Assembly: GCF_029338575.1 (NCBI RefSeq)
Contig: NZ_CP119992.1
Location: forward strand, 2,170,001-2,234,000
Direction: 5' to 3'
Length of the DNA stretch: 64,000 nucleotides
Source: Halomarina halobia
GTDB taxonomy: Archaea > Halobacteriota > Halobacteria > Halobacteriales > Haloarculaceae
Part shown: piece after piece, positions 32,447-40,546 of the stretch
Layout: every line of letters starts with the position of its first letter
How positions within the stretch are numbered: position 1 is the first letter of the stretch
The notes under the pieces: generated by a model
Seen by the model: only the letters and a program-made list of their open reading frames with translations
Told to the model about the DNA's origin: nothing
The model's database searches: none
Program-made: the position numbers and the translations under genes

Positions 32447-32457
32447 CTTTTATATAG
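32447..32457 (+). promoter_or_regulatory. TATA box of the thermosome gene
   Basis: CTTTTATATAG lies about 27-37 bp upstream of the thermosome ATG, a strong archaeal TATA element consistent with a short-leader or leaderless heat-inducible transcript. Confidence 0.8.
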
Positions 32458-32483
32458 AATCACAAACAACGTTCGACTCGATT

Positions 32484-34154
32484 ATGAGCCAGCGACAACG
32501 CATGGGCCAGCCGATGATCATCCTCGGCGAGGACTCCCAGCGGATGAAAGACCGCGACGCGCAGTCCCACAACATCTCCGCCGCACGGGCGGTCGCCGAG
32601 GCGGTACGTTCCACCCTCGGGCCGAAGGGGATGGACAAGATGCTCGTCTCCTCGATGGGCGACGTCACCGTCACGAACGACGGCGTCACCATCCTCCAGG
32701 AGATGGACATCGACAACCCGACCGCGGAGATGATCGTCGAGGTCGCGGAGACCCAGGAGGACGAGGCCGGCGACGGCACGACCACCGCGGTCGCCATCGC
32801 GGGCGAACTCCTGAAGAACGCCCAGGACCTGCTCGAACAGGACATCCACCCGACGGCGGTCATCAAGGGCTTCCACCTGGCGTCCCAGCGGGCCCGTGAG
32901 GAGGTCGACGACATCGCCGAGCGCGTCGACACCGACGACGAGGAGCTCCTGCGGAAGGTCGCCGAGACCTCCATGACCGGCAAGGGTGCGGAGCTGAACA
33001 AGGAGCTGCTCGGTCAGCTCATCGTCGACGCGGTGAGGCAGGTCACCGTGGAGGGCCCCGAGGGCGAGAACGTCGTCGACCTCGACTACGTGAAGATCGA
33101 GACCCAGACCGGGCGCGCCGCCGGCGAGTCCGAACTCCTCCAGGGCGCGGCGATCGACAAGGACCCGGTCCACCCGGACATGCCCGACACCGTCGAGGAG
33201 GCGCGGGTCATGCTCATCAACGAGCCGATCGAGATCGAGGAGGCCGACGTCGATACCCAGCTCTCCGTCGACAGCCCCGACCAGCTCCAGCAGTTCCTCG
33301 ACAACGAGGAGGCCCAGCTCAAGGAGAAGGTCGAGCAGATCGAGGCCACGGGCGCGAACGTCGTCTTCTGCCAGAAGGGCATCGACGACCTCGCCCAGCA
33401 CTACCTCGCGAAGAAGGGCATCCTCGCCGTCCGCCGCGCGAAGAAGTCCGACATCAAGTTCCTGAAGGAGGTCCTCGGCGCGCGCATCGTCAGCGACCTC
33501 GACAGCGCCACCGAGGAGGACCTCGGCACCGGTAGCGTCCGCCGCGACGACGCCGACGAGCTGTTCTACGTCGAGGGCGGGGACAGCCACGGCGTGACGC
33601 TCCTGCTGCGCGGCTCGACCGACCACGTCGTCGACGAACTCGAGCGCGGCATCACCGACGCGCTCGACGTCGTCGCCCAGACCGTCTCCGACGGCCGCGT
33701 GCTCGCCGGCGGCGGCGCCATCGAGGTCGAACTCGCCCGCCGCCTGCGCGACTACGCCGACTCCGTGGAGGGGCGCGAGCAGCTCGCCGTCGAGGCGTTC
33801 GCCGACTCGCTCGAACTCGTCCCGCGCGTCCTCGCCGAGAACGCCGGCCTCGACGCCATCGACACGCTGGTCGACCTCCGCGCGGCCCACGAGGACGGCC
33901 AGATCCGCGCCGGCCTCAACGTCTTCTCCGGCCAGGTCGAGGACACCTTCGACGCGGGCGTCGTCGAACCCGCCCACGCGAAGGAGCAGGCGCTCTCCTC
34001 GGCCACCGAGGCCGCCAACCTCGTCCTCAAGATCGACGACATCATCGCCGCGGGCGACCTGTCCACCGGCGGCGACGACGACGAGGAGATGGGCGGCGCG
34101 CCCGGCGGCATGGGCGGCATGGGCGGTATGGGCGGCATGGGCGGTGCTATGTGA
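32484..34154 (+). CDS. thsA: Thermosome subunit (group II chaperonin)
   Basis: ATP-driven protein-folding complex of 8-9-fold rings in the cytosol. 556 residues. The N-terminal equatorial domain has LGPKGMDKMLV (45-55), NDGVTIL and GDGTTT (about 96-101). The apical and intermediate domains follow, then GGGAIEVELARRLRDYA and a Gly-Met repeat tail (GGMGGMGG...). The length and tail are standard for haloarchaeal thermosomes. It has a strong TATA box and a 15-bp hairpin terminator that begins inside the final codons. Confidence 0.97.
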   Translation: MSQRQRMGQPMIILGEDSQRMKDRDAQSHNISAARAVAEAVRSTLGPKGMDKMLVSSMGDVTVTNDGVTILQEMDIDNPTAEMIVEVAETQEDEAGDGTTTAVAIAGELLKNAQDLLEQDIHPTAVIKGFHLASQRAREEVDDIAERVDTDDEELLRKVAETSMTGKGAELNKELLGQLIVDAVRQVTVEGPEGENVVDLDYVKIETQTGRAAGESELLQGAAIDKDPVHPDMPDTVEEARVMLINEPIEIEEADVDTQLSVDSPDQLQQFLDNEEAQLKEKVEQIEATGANVVFCQKGIDDLAQHYLAKKGILAVRRAKKSDIKFLKEVLGARIVSDLDSATEEDLGTGSVRRDDADELFYVEGGDSHGVTLLLRGSTDHVVDELERGITDALDVVAQTVSDGRVLAGGGAIEVELARRLRDYADSVEGREQLAVEAFADSLELVPRVLAENAGLDAIDTLVDLRAAHEDGQIRAGLNVFSGQVEDTFDAGVVEPAHAKEQALSSATEAANLVLKIDDIIAAGDLSTGGDDDEEMGGAPGGMGGMGGMGGMGGAM

Positions 34155-34181
34155 ACGTCGGTTCAGCCGACGTTCACATAG
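34147..34181 (+). terminator. Hairpin overlapping the thermosome stop codon
   Basis: Perfect 15-bp stem CTATGTGAACGTCGG / CCGACGTTCACATAG with a 5-nt loop. The TGA stop is inside the left arm. A factor-independent terminator or 3'-end stabilising structure. Confidence 0.65.
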
Positions 34182-34210
34182 GCAGCCGAACTCCGTTCGG
34201 CCCGCCGATG

Positions 34211-34285
34211 TAGAACGAGCTTTTGCCCTGCGCTCGGGCCTAGCGGCCCTGCGCTCGGCAAAAGCTCGATCAAAAGCACTCCTCC
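34211..34285 (-). repeat. Dispersed hairpin-forming repeat, copy 4
   Basis: Minus strand: 28 bases identical to 713-740, then GC-rich GCGCAGGGCCGCTAGGCCC and closing GCAAAAGCTCG. It sits downstream of the thermosome. The rest of the 436-bp gap (34,286-34,590) is hairpin-rich (CCGCTTCGCGG, CCGCTCCGCGG), then AT-rich promoter sequence (34,530-34,565) for the lipoprotein gene. Confidence 0.6.
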
Positions 34286-34590
34286 TTCGCTTCGAGCCGC
34301 TTCGCGGCTCTCCGCTCAGTCGTCGGCCCGCTCGCACCGCTCCGCGGTGCTCGCGGTGAGCGCGTCGGTGAACCGCCCGCCGAACACGTCTTCTTTGTTT
34401 TCGATCACCTAGCCGTAGCTACCGCTCGACCGCCCCTCCGCCTCGAACCGCTCGACGAACCGCGCGACTGCGATGGGTTCGCGCCGCGCCGATCCGTACC
34501 ACACCGCGCCCGACTGATCCGAACACCCTTTTTAATACGTGAATTAAACTACGGAAAGATATATCGTGGGTCGTCGAGTAGCCGACGGGC

Positions 34591-35040
34591 ATGCGCCTTT
34601 CCTCCCGTCGAACCGTCGTCCGTCGCCTGGGATCGGCGGCCGCGCTCGCGGTCGCCGGTTGCGTCGCGTCGCCGGGCGACGCCGACCCCTCGCCTCCCGC
34701 TTCGGGTGACGACTTCGCGAGCGAACGCCCCGACGAGTACGCCGCGATCGTGCTCGTCAACGCGGACGACGTCGCCCGTACCGTCCGCCTCCGAATCGCG
34801 GACTCGGAGGGGGAGTCGCTCTTCGACGCCGACGTCACGCTCGACCCGGGGGCGACGAAACGCTACACTGAGACGCTCCCGCTCGCAGCCGCGGGGATGA
34901 CGGACTTCGCGGTCGCCGTCGCCGTAGACGGTAGTCCTCCCCGGCGGGAGGCTATCGTTCTCAGCGGCGACGGCGGACGAACGGTGCGCGTCGTCGTTCG
35001 GGACGGCCGCGTCGTCATCGGCTTCGGCGAGCGCGCCTGA
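34591..35040 (+). CDS. Secreted lipoprotein of unknown function
   Basis: 149 residues. The N-terminus has twin Arg (SSRRTVVRRLG), a hydrophobic stretch, and the lipobox AVAGC (Cys24), as in Tat-exported haloarchaeal lipoproteins. After a Ser/Pro-rich linker comes a beta-rich domain (YAAIVLVNADDVARTVRLRI, then GATKRYTETLPLA), suggestive of an Ig-like fold. It probably faces the outside, anchored by a lipid on the Cys. The ligand is unknown. An AT-rich promoter lies just upstream. Confidence 0.8.
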   Translation: MRLSSRRTVVRRLGSAAALAVAGCVASPGDADPSPPASGDDFASERPDEYAAIVLVNADDVARTVRLRIADSEGESLFDADVTLDPGATKRYTETLPLAAAGMTDFAVAVAVDGSPPRREAIVLSGDGGRTVRVVVRDGRVVIGFGERA

Positions 35041-35290
35041 GTCGGTCGTCCGCGATCGCCCGCCCGTCGGTTTCGTTCGCCGCCTCGTCCAGCCACGCCG
35101 GCCGCGGCACCTCGGTCGTTCCGCGGTCGGTGTAGCGGTACGCTTCGCGGTGGCGGACGGTTCCGTCGCCCCCGACGCGCGCGCGTACGTCTCGACGCAC
35201 TTCTCGGTAAAGCCGTCCTCGCGGACGACGAACTCGACGCGGACTCGCGGATCTCGCGGCCGCGTTCCGGGTCGTATACTTCCCCGCCGA
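35040..35290 (-). pseudogene. Frameshifted remnant of a small haloarchaeal protein (predicted)
   Basis: On the minus strand protein-like sequence appears in three successive frames: YDPERGREI, then RVEFVVREDGFTEKCVETYAR (about 35,180-35,240), then VGGDGTVRHREAYRYTDRGT and PAWLDEAANETDGRA (about 35,045-35,160). Read together they form a plausible acidic protein tail with two frameshifts and no intact start. It occupies the 293-bp gap before the alanine dehydrogenase gene. The interpretation rests on reading the frames by eye. Confidence 0.4.
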
Positions 35291-35333
35291 ACGCTTCAGA
35301 TGCGTTAAGTACCGGGGGGGAAGTATTGCCGCC

Positions 35334-36389
35334 ATGGAGACGCTGCTGTTGAACTCGGAGGACGTCCTCGCCAACGCGAGGACGTCCGAGGTCATCGCGG
35401 CGGTCGAGGACGCCTTCGCCGCCTACGAGCACGGCGACGCGCAGATGCCCGCCAAGTCCTACATCGACCTGCCGCAGTACAACGGGGACTTCCGCTCGAT
35501 GCCCGCCTATCTGGACGTACGAAAGAGCGAGTACGGGCACTCGGGCGAGTCCGACTCGGTTCCGAACTCGGACGGGGCCGGCGACTGGGACGCCGCCGGG
35601 GTGAAGTGGGTGAACGTCCACCCCGACAACGCCGATCGGTTCGACCTGCCGACCGTGCTCGGCACGATCATCTACTCCGACCCCCGGAACGCCTTCCCCC
35701 TCGCCGTGATGGACGGGACGAGCGTCACGCGCCTGCGTACGGGCGCGGCGGCCGCCGTCGCCACCGACTACCTCGCCGTCGAGGACGCGACCTCGCTCGG
35801 GATCGTCGGCGCGGGCGTCCAGTCGTACACCCAGTTAGAGGCCATAAGCGAGATCCGGCCCGTCGAGCGCGTCGTCGTGAGCGACATCGACGCGGAGCGG
35901 GTCGCGGCCTTCCGCGAGCGATTCGGCGACGACTTCGACGTGCGGGCCGGGAGCGTCGAGGAGGCCGCCGCCTGCGACGTCCTCTCGACGGTCACGCCCG
36001 TCGAGGAGCCCATCGTGAGGCGCGAGTGGGTCGGCGAGCGCACGCACGTCAACGCGATGGGCGCGGACGCCGCCGGCAAGCACGAACTCGAGGACGAGAT
36101 CCTGCTCGACGCGACGCTCGTCATCGACGACCACGCCCAGACCACCCACTCCGGCGAGATCAACGTCCCCTACTCGCGTGGCGTCCTGACCGACGACGAC
36201 ATCCACGCCGCGATCGGCGAGATCGTCGTCGGGAAGCGGCCGGGGCGCACCGCCGACACCGGCGTCACCGTCTTCGACTCGACCGGCCTCGCCATCCAGG
36301 ACATCGCGACCGCGCACGTCGTCTACGAGCACGCGAAGGAGACGGGCGCGGGCTACCCGTTCGACCTCGTGGACACGCGCGTTCGGTGA
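35334..36389 (+). CDS. Ornithine cyclodeaminase/mu-crystallin family; probable archaeal alanine dehydrogenase
   Basis: 351 residues. Substrate-side motifs are QMPAKSYIDLP, FRSMPAYL and GVKWVNVHPDN (Lys); TRLRTGAAAAVATDYLA follows. The Rossmann NAD(P)-binding motif is GIVGAGVQSYTQLEA (about 162-176), then NAMGADAAGKHEL. In archaea this family includes alanine dehydrogenase (alanine to pyruvate and ammonia) as well as ornithine cyclodeaminases, and sequence alone does not settle which. The segment GHSGESDSVPNSDGAGDW (about 67-84) is an unusual acidic loop. Monocistronic. Confidence 0.85.
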   Translation: METLLLNSEDVLANARTSEVIAAVEDAFAAYEHGDAQMPAKSYIDLPQYNGDFRSMPAYLDVRKSEYGHSGESDSVPNSDGAGDWDAAGVKWVNVHPDNADRFDLPTVLGTIIYSDPRNAFPLAVMDGTSVTRLRTGAAAAVATDYLAVEDATSLGIVGAGVQSYTQLEAISEIRPVERVVVSDIDAERVAAFRERFGDDFDVRAGSVEEAAACDVLSTVTPVEEPIVRREWVGERTHVNAMGADAAGKHELEDEILLDATLVIDDHAQTTHSGEINVPYSRGVLTDDDIHAAIGEIVVGKRPGRTADTGVTVFDSTGLAIQDIATAHVVYEHAKETGAGYPFDLVDTRVR

Positions 36390-36436
36390 GGCGGGACCGG
36401 CCTCGCTTCCGTCCCGCTCGTCCCCGCTCTCCTCCG

Positions 36437-36661
36437 CTACTCCCGCCGTCGCGCCCGTCGGTCCGCGCCGCGCTCGAACAGCTTCGAGACGACCCAGACG
36501 ATCGCGATGAACGGCAGCAGCGGCACGAGCAGTATCACCATGCCGAGAAAGAGCGCCCAGCCGATGGCGCTCATCTCCGCGTCCGGCCGGCCGAAGTACT
36601 CCGGCGTGACGGTTCGCATCCGCGCGGCGAGGCCCTGCCGTTCGTTCGGGTCCTGGCTCAT
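36437..36661 (-). CDS. Small single-span membrane protein, haloarchaeal conserved
   Basis: 74 residues. A hydrophilic N-terminus has RTVTPEYFGRPDAEMSAIGWALFLGM, a hydrophobic span covers about 33-58, and the tail is basic (FERGADRRARRRE). The RTVTPxYxxRPxxEMSxIG pattern is one I associate with a small haloarchaeal membrane protein family of unknown role. It converges with the dehydrogenase gene and lies 39 bp from the leuS stop. Confidence 0.75.
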   Translation of the reverse strand: MSQDPNERQGLAARMRTVTPEYFGRPDAEMSAIGWALFLGMVILLVPLLPFIAIVWVVSKLFERGADRRARRRE

Positions 36662-36700
36662 GCTTGCCGATACGCCGCGCGGAAATAAATCCCTGTTCGC

Positions 36701-39625
36701 TCACTCGATGTGGATCGCGGGGCGGAAGGGCGTCGCCCGTCCCGCCCGCTCGAAGTCGGCGTCCGCCTCGACGGTCACCTCGATCTCCGCGTCGAACTCG
36801 CGTTCGAGGAAGTCAGAGGCGTCGGCGTAGACCGCCCGCTCGTCGATCCCGCGCATGGCGTCGACCGCCGCCGCCTCGCGCCCGCGGACCACCTCCGCCA
36901 GGTCGCCCACGAGCCGGTTCACCGCCTCGCCGCGCTCGCGCAGGTCGGGATCCTCCATCACCTCGCCCATGACCGCGCCGACGTCGGGGGCCGTCGCGCG
37001 GTCGGCGTCGTCCGCGAGCGCCCGCTCGGCCACGGCGTCGAACACGTCGTACTTCCAGTCGTCGGCGACGGCGATCCGGACGCGCTCGGGGTCGGTGCCC
37101 GTCACCTCCACGATGTCGCGTACGTCGTCGACGAGCCGGGCGATCAGCGCCTCCCGGAACTCGCTTCGCTCGTCGCGCCACGCCTCGTCCACCGCGGGCC
37201 ACTCGGTCGCCGGCTCGCCCGTCAGCCGCTCGTGGAGTTCGTTCGCCAGGAACGGGACGAACGGCGCGAGCAGGCAGAGGCGGGTGCGGAGTACCTCGCG
37301 GAGCGTCCAGCGCGCTCCCGCGCGGTCGAGATCCGCGATCCCGTTCTCCCCGGAGCCCGTCCGACGGCGGTACCACCGCAGGTGCTCCTCGAAGTTGTAG
37401 AAGGCCGCCTGGCTCGCGGTGCGCGTCTCGAAGCCGTCCATCGCGCGGGTCACGTCCGCGACGGTCGTCGCGAGCTTCGAGAGCAGCCAGCGGTCGACGT
37501 CGCGCAGGTCGGGACGCTCGTCGGGTACGTCGGCCTCGATCACCGCCTCCGCGCGGGCGTAAAAGCGCGTCAGCTGATCGCGCACGTCGCCGACGGCCTC
37601 GGCCCGCCAGTCGTAGTCCTGCCACGGTTCGGCGCTGTTGAGCAGGAAGAACCTGACCGTGTCCGCGCCGTACTCCTCGATGGCCGCCGCCGGGAGGACG
37701 ACGTGGCCCTTCGAGGAGGACATCTTCTCGCCCTCCAGCAGGCCGAGTCCCATGATGGTGATCCCCCGCGGCCAGTTCGGACGGTCGAACAGTTCGGCGT
37801 GGTGAAACAGGTAGAACGTCAGGTGGTTCGCGATGAGGTCGTTCGCGGAACAGCGGACGTCGACGGGATACCAGTAGTCCCACTCCTCGCGCAGGGCGAG
37901 CGCGCGGTCGTCCGGATTCTCGACGGCTCCCCTCCCGTAGAACAGCGCGTCGAAGAACTCCCGCGTCAGGTCCTCGGGCGGGACATCGCGCAGTCGGTGG
38001 ACGATCGTGTAGTAGGCCATGTAGATCGTCGAGTCCGACAGCGGTTCGATGACGAAGTCGGGGTCCCAGGGCAGGCGCGTACCCAGCCCGTAGTTGCGGA
38101 TGCAGGGCCACTCGTTCAGCCAGTCGATCGTGTGGTCGTACTGCTCGCGGGTGTTCTCGGGGATCGCCGTCAGGTCGGCCACCGCCTCGTGGGCCTTCGC
38201 CTTCCAGTCGGGGTCGTCGTACCGCAGGAACCACGTCTCCTGTTCGGCCACCTCGACCTCCCCGCCGCAACGGCAGATCACCTCCTCGGTGAACTCGTAC
38301 ATCGAGGCGAACGCGCCGCGGTCGACGAACTCCCGCTTCAGCGCCTCGCGGACGTCCTCGACGACCTCGCCCGCGTACTCGCCGTACTGCTCGCCGAGCA
38401 CGCCCGCGTGGAACTCGCGGTTGTACACCTCCCGGGTGGCCTCCGCCAGCCGCGGGTCGTCCGAGGACTCGATGCCCCGCTCCTCGACGGCGTCGCGGGC
38501 CGGGAACTCGCCGTACCCCTCGACGGTCAGGATCGCGCGGGGTTCGATCGCCCGCACCGCCTCGGGGTCGAGGCCGTGGGCCGCCATCCGCTCGGCGTCG
38601 GCCTTGGCCTCCCGCAGCGCCACCCAGTCGTCGGGGCTGTGCGCCGGGACGGACATCACCACGCCCGTCGCGTTGTCCGGGTCGACGAACGACGCCGGGA
38701 GCACGGGCACCGCCTCGCCCGTCACGGGGTTCGCGACGCGCTCGCCGACCAGCCGCTCGCCCGCGAACGCCTCCTCGACCGCCACCTCGCGGGCCTGCAG
38801 GCGGAGCTTCTCGACCGCCTCCCGGGAGACGACCCACGGCTCGCCGTCCACGCTCGCCCGGACGTACTCCGCGTCGGGGTTCACGAACGCGTTCGTCACG
38901 CCGTACACCGTCTCCGGGCGCAGGGTCGCCATCGGGACGACCGCCGCTCGACCCACCTCGCTCGTCTCGGAGGCGCTGGGCGCCTCCCACTCGAACTCGA
39001 TCAGCGTGTAGTCCTGGAACTCAGCCTCCTCGCCCTCCAGCAGGTCGTGGGTCGTGACGGGGTTGTTCTCGCGGGTGCAGTACTTCACCGGGTGGAGTCC
39101 CTTCTCGAGCAACCCGCGGTCGCGCAGGGTCTCGTACTGCCAGGCGACGAACTTCGAGTAGCGCTCGTCGTTGGTGGTGAACTCCCGACGCCAGTCGACC
39201 GAGAGCCCAAGCGCCCTCATGTTCCGCTTGTAGTGGTTCTCGATGAAGTACCGGGCGAACCCCATCGGCGTCTCCAGCTCCCGCAGCGTCTCCTCGGGCA
39301 CCCCGAAGGTGTCCCGGAGCACCGAGAGCTGCTTCTCCTCGCCGCTCTTCAGGCGCTCTACGGCCCCCACGATCGGCGTGCCGGTCACGTGCCACGCGAT
39401 GGGAAAGAGCACCGTGTCCCCCCGCAGGCGGCGGTAGCGCGCGTACACGTCCGGCACGGTGTACGTCCGGGCGTGCCCGATGTGCATCCCCCCCGACGGG
39501 TAGGGGTAGGGGACGGTGACGAACGTCGGATCGGGGTCGTCCGTGGGGTCGGCCTCGTAGGTCCCCTCCTCCGCCCACCGCTCGCGCCACTTCTCCTCGA
39601 CGGCGTGCGGGTCGTAGTCGCTCAT
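36701..39625 (-). CDS. leuS: Leucyl-tRNA synthetase, archaeal/eukaryotic type
   Basis: Charges tRNA-Leu. 974 residues, class I. HIGH motif HIGH at 48-51 (YPSGGMHIGHARTYTVPDVY), archaeal-type WHVTGTPIVGAVERL, a CP1 editing domain (about 200-480), and KMSSSKGHVV near 633. The C-terminal anticodon-binding and archaeal extension complete it. The start MSDYDPHAVEEKWRERW is typical; the longer frame upstream is rejected. A second, bacterial-type LeuRS gene diverges from it 0.9 kb away, and a fragment of this gene's 5' end is repeated between them. Confidence 0.95.
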   Translation of the reverse strand: MSDYDPHAVEEKWRERWAEEGTYEADPTDDPDPTFVTVPYPYPSGGMHIGHARTYTVPDVYARYRRLRGDTVLFPIAWHVTGTPIVGAVERLKSGEEKQLSVLRDTFGVPEETLRELETPMGFARYFIENHYKRNMRALGLSVDWRREFTTNDERYSKFVAWQYETLRDRGLLEKGLHPVKYCTRENNPVTTHDLLEGEEAEFQDYTLIEFEWEAPSASETSEVGRAAVVPMATLRPETVYGVTNAFVNPDAEYVRASVDGEPWVVSREAVEKLRLQAREVAVEEAFAGERLVGERVANPVTGEAVPVLPASFVDPDNATGVVMSVPAHSPDDWVALREAKADAERMAAHGLDPEAVRAIEPRAILTVEGYGEFPARDAVEERGIESSDDPRLAEATREVYNREFHAGVLGEQYGEYAGEVVEDVREALKREFVDRGAFASMYEFTEEVICRCGGEVEVAEQETWFLRYDDPDWKAKAHEAVADLTAIPENTREQYDHTIDWLNEWPCIRNYGLGTRLPWDPDFVIEPLSDSTIYMAYYTIVHRLRDVPPEDLTREFFDALFYGRGAVENPDDRALALREEWDYWYPVDVRCSANDLIANHLTFYLFHHAELFDRPNWPRGITIMGLGLLEGEKMSSSKGHVVLPAAAIEEYGADTVRFFLLNSAEPWQDYDWRAEAVGDVRDQLTRFYARAEAVIEADVPDERPDLRDVDRWLLSKLATTVADVTRAMDGFETRTASQAAFYNFEEHLRWYRRRTGSGENGIADLDRAGARWTLREVLRTRLCLLAPFVPFLANELHERLTGEPATEWPAVDEAWRDERSEFREALIARLVDDVRDIVEVTGTDPERVRIAVADDWKYDVFDAVAERALADDADRATAPDVGAVMGEVMEDPDLRERGEAVNRLVGDLAEVVRGREAAAVDAMRGIDERAVYADASDFLEREFDAEIEVTVEADADFERAGRATPFRPAIHIE
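39598..39620. repeat. leuS 5'-end direct repeat, gene copy
   Basis: The 23 bp coding codons 2-9 of leuS recur exactly at 40,400-40,422 in the same orientation. Confidence 0.8.
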
Positions 39626-39666
39626 GGGGTAGGAGAGACGGGCCAGCGTAAAAGAACTAGACGCTG

Positions 39667-40019
39667 TCAGAGCCAATCGTCGATGTACACGACGTCCCGC
39701 AGGTGATCCCGGCTCGGAAATGCCTCCGCGATGGCGATGACGGCGGAGGCGATTTCGTACGCCGAGCGGCGGTGATGCACGATGAACAGGACGCCGGCGT
39801 GCGCCGGTTCGTCCAGAGCGAGGAAGTCGGCGTCCTTCCTCAGGATGAGCATGTCGTTCTCCCCGGTGTACGGCGCGATTTCCGTCGCGTCGTCGACCCC
39901 GGCACCGAGCGCCTCCGCGACGTGCTTCCCCTCTCCTCGTGCCCCTCGTGTTCGAGGTACGAGACGACCTGCCGCTCGACGTTCTCGTCCAGAAGGACCG
40001 AGAGCGACGGCTCTGTCAT
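39667..40019 (-). pseudogene. DUF5615 PIN-like toxin, frameshifted
   Basis: The start reads MTEPSLSVLLDENVERQVVS and overlaps the DUF433 stop (ATGA). After EHEGHEE the frame is lost, and the family sequence continues in another frame as KHVAEALGAGVDDATEIAPY, DMLILRKDADFLALDEPAHAG and a C-terminal DHLRDVVYIDDWL. The total length, 353 bp, is one short of a multiple of three, so a single-base deletion near 39,940 explains it. DUF5615 proteins are PIN-like nucleases paired with DUF433 antitoxins. This toxin is predicted inactive. Confidence 0.8.
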
Positions 40020-40324
40020 TCTCCCCGATTCGAATCGAGGCCGTCGGGCGTTGGCGATCGTTTCCTCCCCTTCTCGATGATCCCCCGACGCCCCTCCCTG
40101 ACCTCGTTCATCTCCTTTGGATGTTCGCGGTAGTACGCGAGCGCCCGGTACACGCCCGCGACGTCGAGGTCGTACTTGTCGGCGACCGTCTGCGGTTCGA
40201 GCCCTCGCCCCTCCACCTGCTCGTATATATCCGGAACGGTTATGCGCCGCCCGTCGACGCGCGGCTCACCGCCCATTACGTCGGGCGCTTTGACGATACG
40301 AGCACGTTGCTGGGGCATCTCCAT
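40016..40324 (-). CDS. DUF433 antitoxin-like protein
   Basis: 102 residues. The DUF433 core is IVKAPDVMGGEPRVDGRRITVPDIYEQ followed by QTVADKYDLDVAGVYRALAYY, a helix-turn-helix-like dimer domain, with a basic tail (GRRGIIEKGRKR). In bacteria and archaea DUF433 proteins act as antitoxins and operon repressors of PIN-like DUF5615 toxins. Here the partner gene overlaps by four bases but is frameshifted, so the antitoxin may be a leftover. An ATG two codons later is an alternative start. Confidence 0.85.
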   Translation of the reverse strand: MEMPQQRARIVKAPDVMGGEPRVDGRRITVPDIYEQVEGRGLEPQTVADKYDLDVAGVYRALAYYREHPKEMNEVREGRRGIIEKGRKRSPTPDGLDSNRGE

Positions 40325-40399
40325 CCGAAGTTCGCTTCGGGCGTCGTTAAGCGTTATTGGGTCGTCAAGAACCGACCCACGCCCGCGCCACGTCGCTTA

Positions 40400-40422
40400 C
40401 GACGGCGTGCGGGTCGTAGTCG
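40400..40422. repeat. leuS 5'-end direct repeat, stub copy
   Basis: Exact copy of 39,598-39,620. On the minus strand it reads (GTG)NDYDPHAV and then diverges into unrelated codons, so it is a start-codon-mutated stub of leuS. The 222-bp gap 40,325-40,546 holds this stub and the leuS2 upstream region. Confidence 0.75.
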
Positions 40423-40546
40423 TTCACGGGAGACGGACATGAGTAATCCTCTCGCTACATCGTTTGTCTCTCTACCACTCCCCCACCGCCAAATGACAAC
40501 CTACAGAACCCCTGACCGATTAGACGAGGTAACTCCCTCTCCATCT

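Noticed and set aside
36710..39706. A 998-codon open frame on the plus strand opposite leuS
   Set aside because: It is the antisense of a clearly conserved LeuRS gene. Long antisense frames are expected in high-GC haloarchaeal DNA, and its translation is Arg/Val/Asp-rich with no domain.
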